Below, piece by piece: positions 8,228 through 15,655 of a stretch of 15,655 nucleotides of DNA. Below the pieces are notes generated by a model. The model was not told the DNA's origin. It saw nothing but the letters and a program-made list of their open reading frames with translations, and made no database searches. The stretch comes from Scytalidium lignicola (Eukaryota > Ascomycota > Leotiomycetes), in the NCBI GenBank assembly GCA_002812745.2, contig NCSJ02000578.1, positions 1-15,655 on the forward strand, read 5' to 3'. How positions within the stretch are numbered: position 1 is the stretch's first letter; each line of letters begins with the position of its first letter. The translations under genes and the position numbers were made by a program.

Positions 8228-8494
8228 TGTTAAGAGTATCTGTACATAAAATAAAGAGAGATTAAGAAGTTAAAACATAATAAAAGATTAATAATAAAAT
8301 AATAATTGGTTAAGTGTAAATTTGCTTTAAAACTTAATACTCTTTTAAAATTACAAGATTAATCTTTGACTCTTGTTAAAGAGAAGAGGAAACTCCTCTC
8401 TTTATAAACAAGAGTTAGTAGTTAAGGAATAATTAAGACTTAGACTACTATTCTTTTCCTCCCTTCATGTGATTAGTGTACTAAGGCCTTGATA
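8228..8494 (-). repeat. 5' LTR of the chromovirus
   Basis: Gap-free partner of 515-781. It has lost more G and C (CA termini are now TA), so on the minus strand it begins TATCAAGG instead of TGTCAAGG. It would hold the promoter and the start of the genomic RNA. The sequence after it on the minus strand (TATTAATCTC at 8227-8218) is where a tRNA primer-binding site should start, but no TGG survives. TTAATCTC might be a mutated TTGGTCTC; this is only a guess. Confidence 0.94.
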
Positions 8495-8499
8495 TATAA
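8495..8499. repeat. Target site duplication, right copy (TATAA)
   Basis: Differs from CATAA at 510-514 by one C-to-T change and fixes the outer border of the 5' LTR. Confidence 0.85.
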
Positions 8500-9420
8500 T
8501 ACATAATAAATTTGCCTTACTTTAAGACTTATCATTTTTTAATCTCAACTTTATACAACTTGTATAATTATACTCAAGTAGAGTTTTAATATAAAAATGT
8601 TTAGTATACTGTCCAAGTATAATATACTACTTATAAGAGAACTTATAAATATTATCCTCTAAATATTATGACTATAGAATTCAAGTATATAATTATTTAC
8701 TTATTAAGACTATTACTTATAATATAATAGATTAGATAAACAATATAGTTAATTATTATTCATTAATATAAATCCATCATCAAATAAGTATATAAAGGAT
8801 TGTTATACACTAGTTATTTATCCTAATTAAGTAAACTAATTACAAGTTAACAAGTATAGTCAACAACAACAATAATATAATTATTATATTTATATATAGT
8901 ATAACCTCTTTATTATATAACATTTTCTTTATATTATTCTTAGAAGAGTATTACTATTTTCTTGTATAAAGTATAAAAGCTTATATAATGTATAAAGAAT
9001 ATAACAAAATACTTAAAAGGTTTTCTTTTACCAAATATACTTAATAGTTAAGTTTACTTATACTTTCAGTTATATTAACTAATTTTTATTATTTGCATAT
9101 ACTATGTTTAAGCTTATAAACTACATTAACTTAACTAAATTAAGTTTATTAACATCTATATTTATATAAGAATTGATAATAACTAATAATGTTGTTACTT
9201 TAGTAAGTTAAACTAAAAGAGCAATTATAATAAGTATATTATATTATGATTTAGAATATTAGCTTACTTATTATGTTAAAGGGTTTTTAAATCTTGATTA
9301 AGTTAATTTATATCTTTTGATCATTAAGATATTATATTACTTATACTCTTCAACTTTTTATTTCTTATTATTAAGTTATAAGAAGAGTAATACATTAAAG
9401 TTTACTTAAATTTAAGCTTA
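8500..9420. other. AT-rich intergenic stretch, no gene seen
   Basis: About 920 bases of very AT-rich sequence with frequent stops in the frames I inspected and no recognisable motif or long repeat. It may be the mutated upstream part of the orphan ORF that becomes readable near 9420, or older transposon debris. Confidence 0.5.
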
Positions 9421-9996
9421 TATACTTTGTTAAGTTGTTAAATGTCTTTATATTAAATTTCAGAAGCCTTTTCTCATATTAACAAATATAACTTAAGTAA
9501 TTATTCTTTTAATAACATTGAATTTATTTATTAACTATTCTCTAATCTCCTCTTTCACTTTGAGAACTTGAATTTAAGTTTTACTTTTTCATTGAAGATA
9601 GTATTTCTAAGTTTAAAGGTACTTTAAGAAATGAATTATTATAATTCTTGAATGTTGGTTAAAAAANTCTAATATGTTAATAGAAAAAANTTTTGTGTAT
9701 CCTCTTTTTAACATTATATGGAAAATTATAATAACATGTCAAAATCCAAGTAATAAAGAGATTGTTAAAGTAGATTTATTACTTGACTATACAATAAGTT
9801 AACATTTCTGGAAAGACTTATCAGTTAATAAGAATAGTACTTTATAAGAAGATATACCCTTTAGTAAAATAAGTATTTATATTAATACTAGTTATAATTA
9901 AGTTAAAGTTTTTGAGGTTAATTTAAAATATATAATAAAACTAGATTATATTAAGATTACTCTTAATCCTCTTTAACAGAAATTCTTATATTAAGA

Positions 9997-9999
9997 TAA
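9997..9999. repeat. Harbinger target duplication, left copy (TAA)
   Basis: TAA next to the left TIR, paired with TAA at 12895-12897. PIF/Harbinger elements duplicate a 3-bp TWA site. Confidence 0.7.
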
Positions 10000-10052
10000 A
10001 GTCTTATTTAATAATAATATAAAGTCTTCATATTCTCTACTTTATATTAATT
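10000..10052 (+). repeat. Left terminal inverted repeat of Harbinger
   Basis: Begins AGTCTTATTTAATAATAA. It matches the reverse complement of 12842-12894 at 47 of 53 positions. The one transversion is at 10025 (T against G). Confidence 0.85.
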
Positions 10053-10148
10053 ACTAACTAACGCTATATTACCTTTATATTTGCCTTTATATTTTTAACC
10101 TTCCTATTTTATCCTAACTTTATATTCCTTCTATATTCCCTTTATATT
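10040..10148. repeat. Subterminal CTTTATATT motif cluster, left
   Basis: CTTTATATT starts at 10040, 10073, 10085, 10118 and 10140. The inverse motif is clustered near the right end. Such subterminal repeats are often transposase or MYB-protein binding sites; the role here is inferred. Confidence 0.6.
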
Positions 10149-10308
10149 TTACATTAATAATATATTATTAATCTAATATACTATATTATAATAAGTTAAC
10201 TGATTATAGAATTATGAAATTATTGTTGAAGAGGAGTATCTTACATATTGTACAACAATTGTTCTACTTTGATTATTCTACTTTTAACAATCTAAAACAA
10301 ATATAATT

Positions 10309-11353
10309 ATGGATAATAGATTCCTTATACAAGAATAATATTATTCACTTGATTAAGAAGATAAAACACTTAATTCTCAGTTCCTTAACGAAAATTCTCA
10401 AATTATCAAAGTTCAAACAAACTCCTTATACAACATCCTCCCTTCATTAACTACTCAAGCTCTTATAACACAACCTGTTCAAGTTCCTTCTACATAACCT
10501 GCTTAAGCTCCTTCTACATAGCCTGCTTAAAAACCTACAAAAGCAATTTATGCAAAATGGACTATTAAAATGAAGAAAACATTGATATCAAGGATAAGGG
10601 AACAAGTTCAACAAGGTAAACATACTAATAATAAGTTTAAAGCAAAAGCTTAAAATACTATAATAGAAAAGGTTAATAAAACAAATAACATTATATTTAT
10701 TATTACAAAACAAGTTAAAAGCAAACTTAACTAGTATAAATCTATGTATAAAGAATAATAACAATTAGCAAAAGCTTTAGGATTTAAATATAATGAACAA
10801 AAAGATCTTTATACAACTTTATTACTTGTTTAAGAACAATATCTATCAAGTTATAAACAAGCTAAATAGCTTTGAACAAATCTATTGCCTTTTCATGATA
10901 TACTAAGAGAATTATTTGATAATGTTATTATTACTAATAGTCAAGCTTATTCCTTGCTCAACATTAATCTTGTAATTTAAATAACTTAAGATTTAAGTTT
11001 TATAACAAGAACTTCAACTCTTATAACTCAACAGTAGGAGAATAATTCTAAGTTTAATTATTCTTATAAGTACTTAAGGAATATAAGTATAGAAGAAAGT
11101 CTTTTATAATTAACAATTATATTTGAAGAGAATAAGATTAATAATAAAGTTAATAGAAATGTTCTTACTATTTAATAAGCATTTCAATTACTTTATAAGG
11201 AATATGAATTTTGACTTTCAAAGAATAATTTAAATATTATTATTAATACATTATCAAAAAANGGAAACAACTGTTATATTTATATCTTTATCTGAAAAAG
11301 CAAGAGATTGATAATTAATATGTACTTATTCTATTACCTTTATTGATTTATAA
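10309..11353 (+). pseudogene. Harbinger MYB/SANT-like DNA-binding protein gene, with premature stops
   Basis: An ATG at 10309 opens a frame that can be followed to TAA at 11351-11353. Domain Myb_DNA-bind_3 lies at about 10555-10930: KWTIKMKKTLISRIREQVQQ, then a Trp-to-stop in the KA-stop-NTIIEKVN motif, TKQVKSKLN, LAKALGFKYNEQKDLY and LPFHDILRELFDNVI. The spacing fits the L10-interacting-MYB-like proteins that help PIF/Harbinger transposases bind element ends and enter the nucleus. The N-terminal part holds two 24-bp repeats (10486-10533) encoding Pro/Ser/Thr-rich copies. The end reads FISLSEKARD followed by two stops. The N at 11262 must be skipped to stay in frame, so it is probably a spurious base. 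Internal stops are at likely Gln and Trp codons. Confidence 0.85.
10486..10533 (+). repeat. Two 24-bp tandem repeats within the MYB-like gene
   Basis: CCTTCTACATAACCTGCTTA and its second copy from 10510 encode PST-stop-PA-stop twice, with the stops at Gln codons (CAA/CAG turned to TAA/TAG). This looks like a low-complexity linker before the DNA-binding domain. Confidence 0.7.
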
Positions 11354-11361
11354 TAAATCAA
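11343..11361. terminator. Palindrome at the convergent gene ends
   Basis: TTGATTTAT-A-ATAAATCAA has perfect 9-bp arms. It contains the last codons and stops of both Harbinger genes (11351-11353 on +, 11348-11350 on -). It may be a shared 3'-end signal or may simply reflect the overlap. A terminator role is only a suggestion. Confidence 0.3.
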
Positions 11362-12608
11362 CAACTAATATTCCTTGATATTCTTGATATTAATTCTACA
11401 TTAAATAAGCTAAATTATCTTGTTTAATATCCATTAAACTTGATTCAGATTCTGTAAAATTAATCTTATTTATAAAAATTTAAAGGTTTTGAATATCATT
11501 ATCATTCTCTAAGCTAATAAAATAAGGATCTCCAATATCACCTTCTCTCTTATAAATAAAATTATATAAAATTAAAANCTGCAAAAACTAAGTTTGTTTA
11601 TACCTAAATTGGATATTCTAAAATTGATTTAAGAATACAAAATTTATGTTTTACTACTCTGAAAATCCTTTTAATAACATTATACAATGATAAATGTCAA
11701 AGGTTGAATAATTCCTTATAATTTTCAGGTTTTTGATTTCCTTGTTGAAATTCTTTTAAATGATATCAAGTACTATGATATAAAACTATTATAGTTAAAG
11801 TATTATTATATCCAACATCTTCAAGTTAATAAAATCCTTTTAAAGTAATAAATTAGTGATTAGTTTGTATATCTTTTAATACTCAAGTATCATAAGCTAA
11901 TCCTTCTTACCTAGAGAGTACATACACAAATAATAATTCAAAGTTACAAATAACAAGTACATTTTAAGATAACATCTGTTTTTAATTCTTATATTATAAA
12001 TAAACTTCAAAAGGTAAATAAACCTCAATATGAGTACTATCTAAAGCACTTAAACAATGGTTGAATTCTTTGAATTGAGGATTGTTTATAATTCGATTAA
12101 ATATTAATGTTAATGTTATAAGCAATTATACTTCTTGTTTATAAAAGTTTAATATTGTATTAAACACTTCATAAAAGATCTTGTTAATTGTTAATCCAGA
12201 GTATAAAAACCTCTTTTGTATATCACAGTTCAAAGTTTTATAACTGATAATATACAAAAAGATAATTATTTTCTTGTTTAAATTGATATATCTAAAGCTT
12301 TTCAACAATAATATATTAGTTAAAGAATGTTGCAAATCTTTAAATATAATAAAGGATATACATAATATCTTAAAACAACATTATAAGTATGTTGAATCAA
12401 TCAATTCAATGATATATTGATTTCCTAATATTATAGTCTAACAAGGAATTTAATCAATATAACCTTGAGTTATACTTAAAACAACTAATCTTATAATTGT
12501 TTTTTTATAAGTATAAAGTTTTATAGCATTTTCAACTTTATTATTAGATATATCTATTAATCTTGTACTAGTTGTACTAGTAGAACTTTTAAGAGAGTTA
12601 TAATTCAT
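11348..12608 (-). pseudogene. Harbinger DDE transposase gene (HARBI1/DDE_Tnp_4 type), with premature stops
   Basis: Minus-strand frame from the likely ATG at 12608 to TAA at 11350-11348, about 420 codons, near normal length. Family landmarks in order: KKIIIFLYIISYKTLNCDIQ and GLTINKIFYEVFNTILNF near 12280-12135; FNHCLSALDSTHIEVYLPF near 12065, with the first catalytic Asp at 12039-12041; GLAYDT-stop-VLKD near 11900, second Asp at 11889-11891; QKPENYKELFNL and LYNVIKRIFRVVKHKF near 11740-11640. The catalytic Glu of NVIERxFG is Lys (AAA at 11670-11672), a G-to-A change. The LILYNFI stretch fits the conserved LALHNFI. The N at 11578 must be skipped to stay in frame. An ATG at 12713 upstream opens a frame only by counting two Ns as bases and is less likely. 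Confidence 0.9.
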
Positions 12609-12717
12609 GAATATTAGCAAAAATAAAANGGGTATACAACTAACAAGAAAAAANGTAGAGAAATATAAAAGAAATAAGTTGCTCAAGAGTAACTTATTCC
12701 ATATTCCATACAAATGA

Positions 12718-12868
12718 AATATAAAGTTAGCTTAACTTTATATTTCTCCTTCAAGGATTATAATTCAAGTTAAATTTAGTAAAGAAATATAAAGTTGAAA
12801 TATAAAGGAGTATTCATCAATTTCACTCTATATTACTGACAAATCAATATAAAGTAAAGAATATAAAG
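12718..12868. repeat. Subterminal AATATAAAG motif cluster, right
   Basis: AATATAAAG begins at 12718, 12786, 12799, 12846 and 12860, plus one copy in the opposite direction at 12736. It mirrors the left cluster. Confidence 0.6.
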
Positions 12869-12894
12869 CCTTTATATTATTATTAAACAAGGCT
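12842..12894 (-). repeat. Right terminal inverted repeat of Harbinger
   Basis: Ends AACAAGGCT at 12894. It retains more G and C than the left TIR (AGCCTTG against AGTCTTA), so the original terminus was probably AGCCTTG. Confidence 0.85.
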
Positions 12895-12897
12895 TAA
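12895..12897. repeat. Harbinger target duplication, right copy (TAA)
   Basis: Matches TAA at 9997-9999. A 3-bp match is weak alone but is supported by TIR position and by the rejoining of the surrounding reading frame. Confidence 0.7.
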
Positions 12898-13149
12898 AAT
12901 AAAACAAGTTTACAAATCTTATCCTCAAATACTAATAACTGATAAAGTCTGAAAATATTTTCATCTTTACATTATGGATAATTTATCTAAAGATAAAGAA
13001 GCTTATATAAAAGCTTATAAAGCTTAGATGAAAACTTGAGCATTAACTAAGATTAATAATAAAGTCAAGCTGTTAAAACACTTTTACCAATTAAAATAAT
13101 TAAATTTTCTTCCTTAAATAACTATTAATATAAGATAATAAACCTTAGA

Positions 13150-15029
13150 TCAAACAAAAAGAAGTTAACATTATAAAAGTAATTAATAATTTAACTTACT
13201 CCTTGTTATTAAGTTTATATTTAATTTGTATTATAGCCTTAGTAGAATATTTATATCCATATCAAGAGGAGTATAATAAACCTTAAGTTATATAAAGTAA
13301 CTTATTTCTTAATAACTTTAATCTAATTCTCTTTCTTTTTTAACTATTAAGATTTAAAGACTTATCTTAATCAATTAATCAATCTTATATTAATACATTT
13401 TAATATATAACTTTATCTTATTCTTTAATTATAACTAACCTGATCAACTAATTAATAACCTCCTCTTTAATTAAGTTTTAATCAAACTTAGTATAATATT
13501 CTAGATTACAAATTAGATAACATTAATATTCTTTAAGATCTTCTGACTAAAATCCCTTTAAAATCATCTCCTCTAAATAGACTTTATATTTATGAATTAA
13601 AAAAANGAGTACATTGATTAAAAAATAAGTAATAAAAATGTAATAGAACTTTAACTTAACAGTATTATACCTGATAGTGATAATATATAATAAGATAATC
13701 TTAACAATTATGATTTTAAGTAAATATAATAAGTAACCTTAACCTATTATTACTTCTTAAAAGAATTTGGTTAACAATTCTTTTTGTCAATTACAAAAGT
13801 TAGTATAAAAATAATAAAAGTATATATTACCTTTTTAATAACATTTTAAAAGTAGTTTAGACAATAAAAGTAAAATAATAAGTGTTAATTGTAAAGGAAA
13901 AAGAGGATAAATATCTAGAAGAAGAGAAAGAGAATTGAAGAAAGAAAACATATATTTGATAAGTTTACTTCTTTATCTTTCAAACTTTGTTAACATAATA
14001 ATAGAATTGTTTAAGTATTATAGATAATGCAAGTTTTTATAAGCTACTTAAACTTTAAGCATAATATTACTTTTCATATTCTTATTATAAAGGAGAAAGC
14101 TGAAAAAATTAAGAGGGTTACTTACTAGTATATTAGAAAGACAATAAAAAAGCCTTAAGTAAAGTATAATAAGTATAATCTTAATTATATTCTCTTAATT
14201 ATCTTTTTTAAATTTCTGAATAAGTTATCAAATTATAATTATACAAAACTGTAAATATCAAAGGATAGATAACTCTTAATTTAACAAGAATAAAATAATT
14301 GATTAATAATACTTTATTCTTAATTGAGTATATTATTTTAGTTTGTTAGTTTTAATCCTTTACTTTTTAAGCCTTTTTAAGGATGTTAAAGATTTTATAA
14401 CTAATATAGAAGATTATTAAAAANGTTAAGCTAAAGAGGTTATATAAGAAGCCTTTATATTATAAAACTATGCTATCCAAGTCATTGGATAACAAGAGTA
14501 AAGTAAATGTTCAAGGATAACAGAAATGTATAACACACAAGTAAGTGATTAAGCTTAAGATAAGATTTAATAATATATTTAAGTTGAACATAAGGAGTTT
14601 ACTCTTATATTCTTATAGTATACTTAAATAAATAACAAAATACAATTAGATCATTAAATTACCCTAATCCTCTAATTTAAGTTCTTAGATTAATAGATTA
14701 CTCTAATCCTTTAATCCTAATTACATAACCTTCTAATTATTAAGTTCTTTATATATACTTGTTATATACCAAGCTTTAAGTTTATATTAATTAACTTGTT
14801 TAGTCAATCTTATAACATTATCCCCTTTTTGTACTAACATTACTTTAATGCTTAATTAATGTTATGAACAATCTTATTACTTGTTAATCTATTCTTTCTT
14901 TCTAACATACTACCAAAACATTCAAGTCTTGACAATAATAATTTATTAAAATGATCATGATCAAGGAAATACTAAAAAAGATTAAGTCTTGGTATTTATA
15001 TCTAGAACCTTAGAATTGAAGTAATACCT
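13150..15029. other. AT-rich stretch without a confident gene
   Basis: Nearly 1.9 kb of AT-rich sequence. Around 14340-14630, two overlapping + strand frames each look partly open: one with few stops (VLILYFLSLFKDVKDFITN, then KRLYKKPLYYKTMLS after skipping the N at 14424), another with more stops but a more natural composition (ITEMYNTQVSD). They cannot both be real and neither matches a family I know. CTAATCC(T/C)(C/T)TAATTT-like short repeats occur near 14665-14725. Ns are at 13606 and 14424. Confidence 0.45.
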
Positions 15030-15450
15030 TGTATATATTATGAACAAAAAAGACTATTATACAAGATAATACTCAATTCTAATCATTATAAAGAGTATAT
15101 TCATAATGGCTATAAATGTAATGGTAAGTATCTTTATATATTCTCTTAAGAGTCATACCAACACAAGGATAAACGTCTTTCTTCTGAATACAAGAAGACT
15201 TTTATCCTCTTGACCTAAGCTTCTTAAGCCTTGGTTAAAGCTATTACTTGTCTTACTTACTTAGATAAATAATAAGTTTTTCTTCAAAAGTATACTAAGA
15301 AAATAGTATGTTATAGTTTAAAGACCTTAATGAACTAAACATAAAGAAGAGTAAAGAAAGGCAAGAGAAATAAAGTTCCTTATAACCTTCAAAGTTGTAC
15401 TCTGCTGATTTAAGTATAACTTCTTCCTTTATTGTCAACCTCTTCCTCTT
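15030..15450 (+). pseudogene. Degraded Zn2Cys6-type zinc-cluster/coiled-coil protein gene
   Basis: The frame starting with TGT at 15030 reads CIYYEQKRLLY, eight residues, then YKEYIHNGYKC (ending 15119). With Tyr at four positions restored to Cys the spacing is C-x2-C-x6-C-x8-C-x2-C-x6-C, exactly that of fungal Zn2Cys6 clusters; every Tyr codon is TAT or TAC, one G-to-A step from a Cys codon. After a short linker comes a helical, coiled-coil-like stretch (ALVKAITCLTYLDK, two stops, VFLQKYTKKIV, then LKTLMN) with stops at likely Gln codons. This architecture recurs in repeat-associated, lineage-specific fungal proteins whose role I do not know. Sequence upstream to about 14990 may belong to it; the 3' end is unclear and may pass the window edge (N at 15606). 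Confidence 0.6.
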
Positions 15451-15655
15451 TAACCTTATAATTCTATTACTTGGAAATCTGTTCTAAGATAAGTTTATTA
15501 ATATCCTTTTAATAACTCCTCATAACCTATAAGATTAAAAGTAAGTTCTTATCCATTCTTACTTTCTGGATATCTTATCCATTTAACCAAGTATTACAAT
15601 TTTTTNATAATGCATTTTATAGCTGATGATTTTCTTAACCTTATATTCTTTTTTT
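15451..15655. other. Right end, possible continuation of the zinc-cluster relic
   Basis: The same + strand frame continues with scattered stops to the window edge, but no motif is recognisable. An N at 15606 follows a T run. Confidence 0.3.

Larger units (their letters stand above)
515..8494 (-). mobile_element. Ty3/Gypsy chromovirus (LTR retrotransposon), heavily mutated
   Basis: A 7,980-bp element bounded by two 267-bp direct repeats and a 5-bp target duplication. The coding strand is minus: Gag zinc knuckle near 7050, protease near 6900, reverse transcriptase 6390-5650, RNase H 5460-5065, integrase 4540-3150 and chromodomain 3043-2870 follow in that order. This domain order (RT and RNase H before integrase) defines Ty3/Gypsy, and the terminal chromodomain marks the chromovirus branch. 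The element cannot be active: many stops occur in the single gag-pol frame, key catalytic residues are lost and a MITE interrupts integrase. About 2 kb between pol and the 3' LTR is unusually long and holds a possible opposite-strand ORF. Confidence 0.96.
10000..12894. mobile_element. PIF/Harbinger DNA transposon, two mutated genes
   Basis: 2,895 bp with terminal inverted repeats of about 53 bp, a TAA duplication and the classic two-gene content of this superfamily: a MYB/SANT-like DNA-binding protein on the + strand and a DDE (HARBI1-type) transposase on the - strand, convergent and meeting near 11350. The TIRs differ at six of 53 positions, five of them transitions. Both genes have stops at former Gln, Trp and Arg codons, so the copy is non-autonomous. 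AATATAAAG motifs cluster inside both ends. The element lies within an older ORF. Confidence 0.92.
9420..13150 (+). pseudogene. Degraded orphan ORF, split by the Harbinger insertion
   Basis: A + strand frame is readable from about 9420 to 9999 and again from 12898 to about 13150, roughly 280 codons in total. Recognisable stretches are EFKFYFFIEDSISKFKGTL near 9575, NRKNFVYPLFNIIWKI near 9690, and SNKEIVKVDLLLDYTIS near 9755. Across the insertion the frame reads QKFLY-stop-DK then IKQVYKSYPQILITDKV, then YFHLYIMDNLSKDKEAY near 12970 when one TAA target copy is removed. The frame survives at 9667 and 9690 only if the two Ns are treated as extra bases. Stops are few and fit mutated Gln, Arg or Trp codons. 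I do not recognise the family. It could be a lineage-specific fungal protein or a gene of another repeat; both ends are uncertain. Confidence 0.55.

Noticed and set aside
515..8494. Plus-strand orientation for the LTR element, with AGGAAAAAGAGA at 8211-8222 as polypurine tract
   Set aside because: RT, RNase H, integrase and chromodomain all read on the minus strand, and the better polypurine tract lies at 782-797 on that strand.
8500..9420. Mitochondrial origin for the AT-rich sequence
   Set aside because: The sequence holds nuclear-type transposons with transition-only LTR divergence, and no mitochondrial gene, tRNA or intron motif was seen.
12126..12335. Separate 69-codon minus-strand gene
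   Set aside because: It is a stop-free piece of the Harbinger transposase (RYINLNKKIIIFLYIIS onward), not an independent ORF.
12450..12713. Separate minus-strand gene beginning at 12713
   Set aside because: It is the N-terminal part of the Harbinger transposase frame. The first 35 codons depend on counting two Ns as bases and look like untranslated leader.

Overview
The window looks like a transposon graveyard from a filamentous ascomycete (Pezizomycotina) with a strong RIP-like mutation process. Almost everything after about position 480 is extremely AT-rich, the two LTRs of one element differ only by transitions, and protein frames can be followed for hundreds of codons with stops at former Gln, Trp and Arg codons. 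No intact host gene, tRNA, rRNA or CRISPR array was seen. The fungal assignment is an inference from the element families (chromodomain Ty3/Gypsy, Tc1-like, PIF/Harbinger with a MYB-like partner, Zn2Cys6 relic) and the mutation pattern.

Layout. (1) 1-416: intact, less AT-rich 3' end of a Tc1/mariner-type transposase on the + strand, running in from the left edge, with a proposed right element end at 416. (2) 515-8494: a 7,980-bp Ty3/Gypsy chromovirus on the - strand, with 267-bp LTRs, a 5-bp target duplication, a polypurine tract and one gag-pol frame: Gag with CCHC knuckle, protease, reverse transcriptase, RNase H, integrase and chromodomain. All are ruined by point mutations. About 2 kb lies between pol and the 3' LTR and may hold an opposite-strand ORF. 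(3) 3963-4329: a 367-bp hAT-like fold-back MITE with an 8-bp target duplication, inside the integrase reading frame. (4) 8500-9420: no gene seen. (5) About 9420-9999 and 12898-13150: two halves of one degraded + strand ORF of unknown function, split by (6) 10000-12894, a 2,895-bp PIF/Harbinger element with 53-bp TIRs, a TAA duplication, a MYB/SANT-like protein gene (+) and a convergent DDE transposase gene (-). Both genes are mutated. (7) 13150-15029: no confident gene. (8) 15030 to the right edge: a degraded + strand gene for a Zn2Cys6-type zinc-cluster plus coiled-coil protein, with four of six cysteine codons turned to tyrosine.

The elements interact mainly by nesting: the MITE in the chromovirus integrase, and Harbinger in the orphan ORF. 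In both cases removing the element and one target copy rejoins the host frame. Thirteen single N bases occur, most beside A or T runs; several behave as extra bases, because skipping them keeps frames in register. I found no convincing new defence or metabolic system. The most novel leads are the orphan ORF split by Harbinger, the possible antisense ORF of the retroelement, and the zinc-cluster relic.
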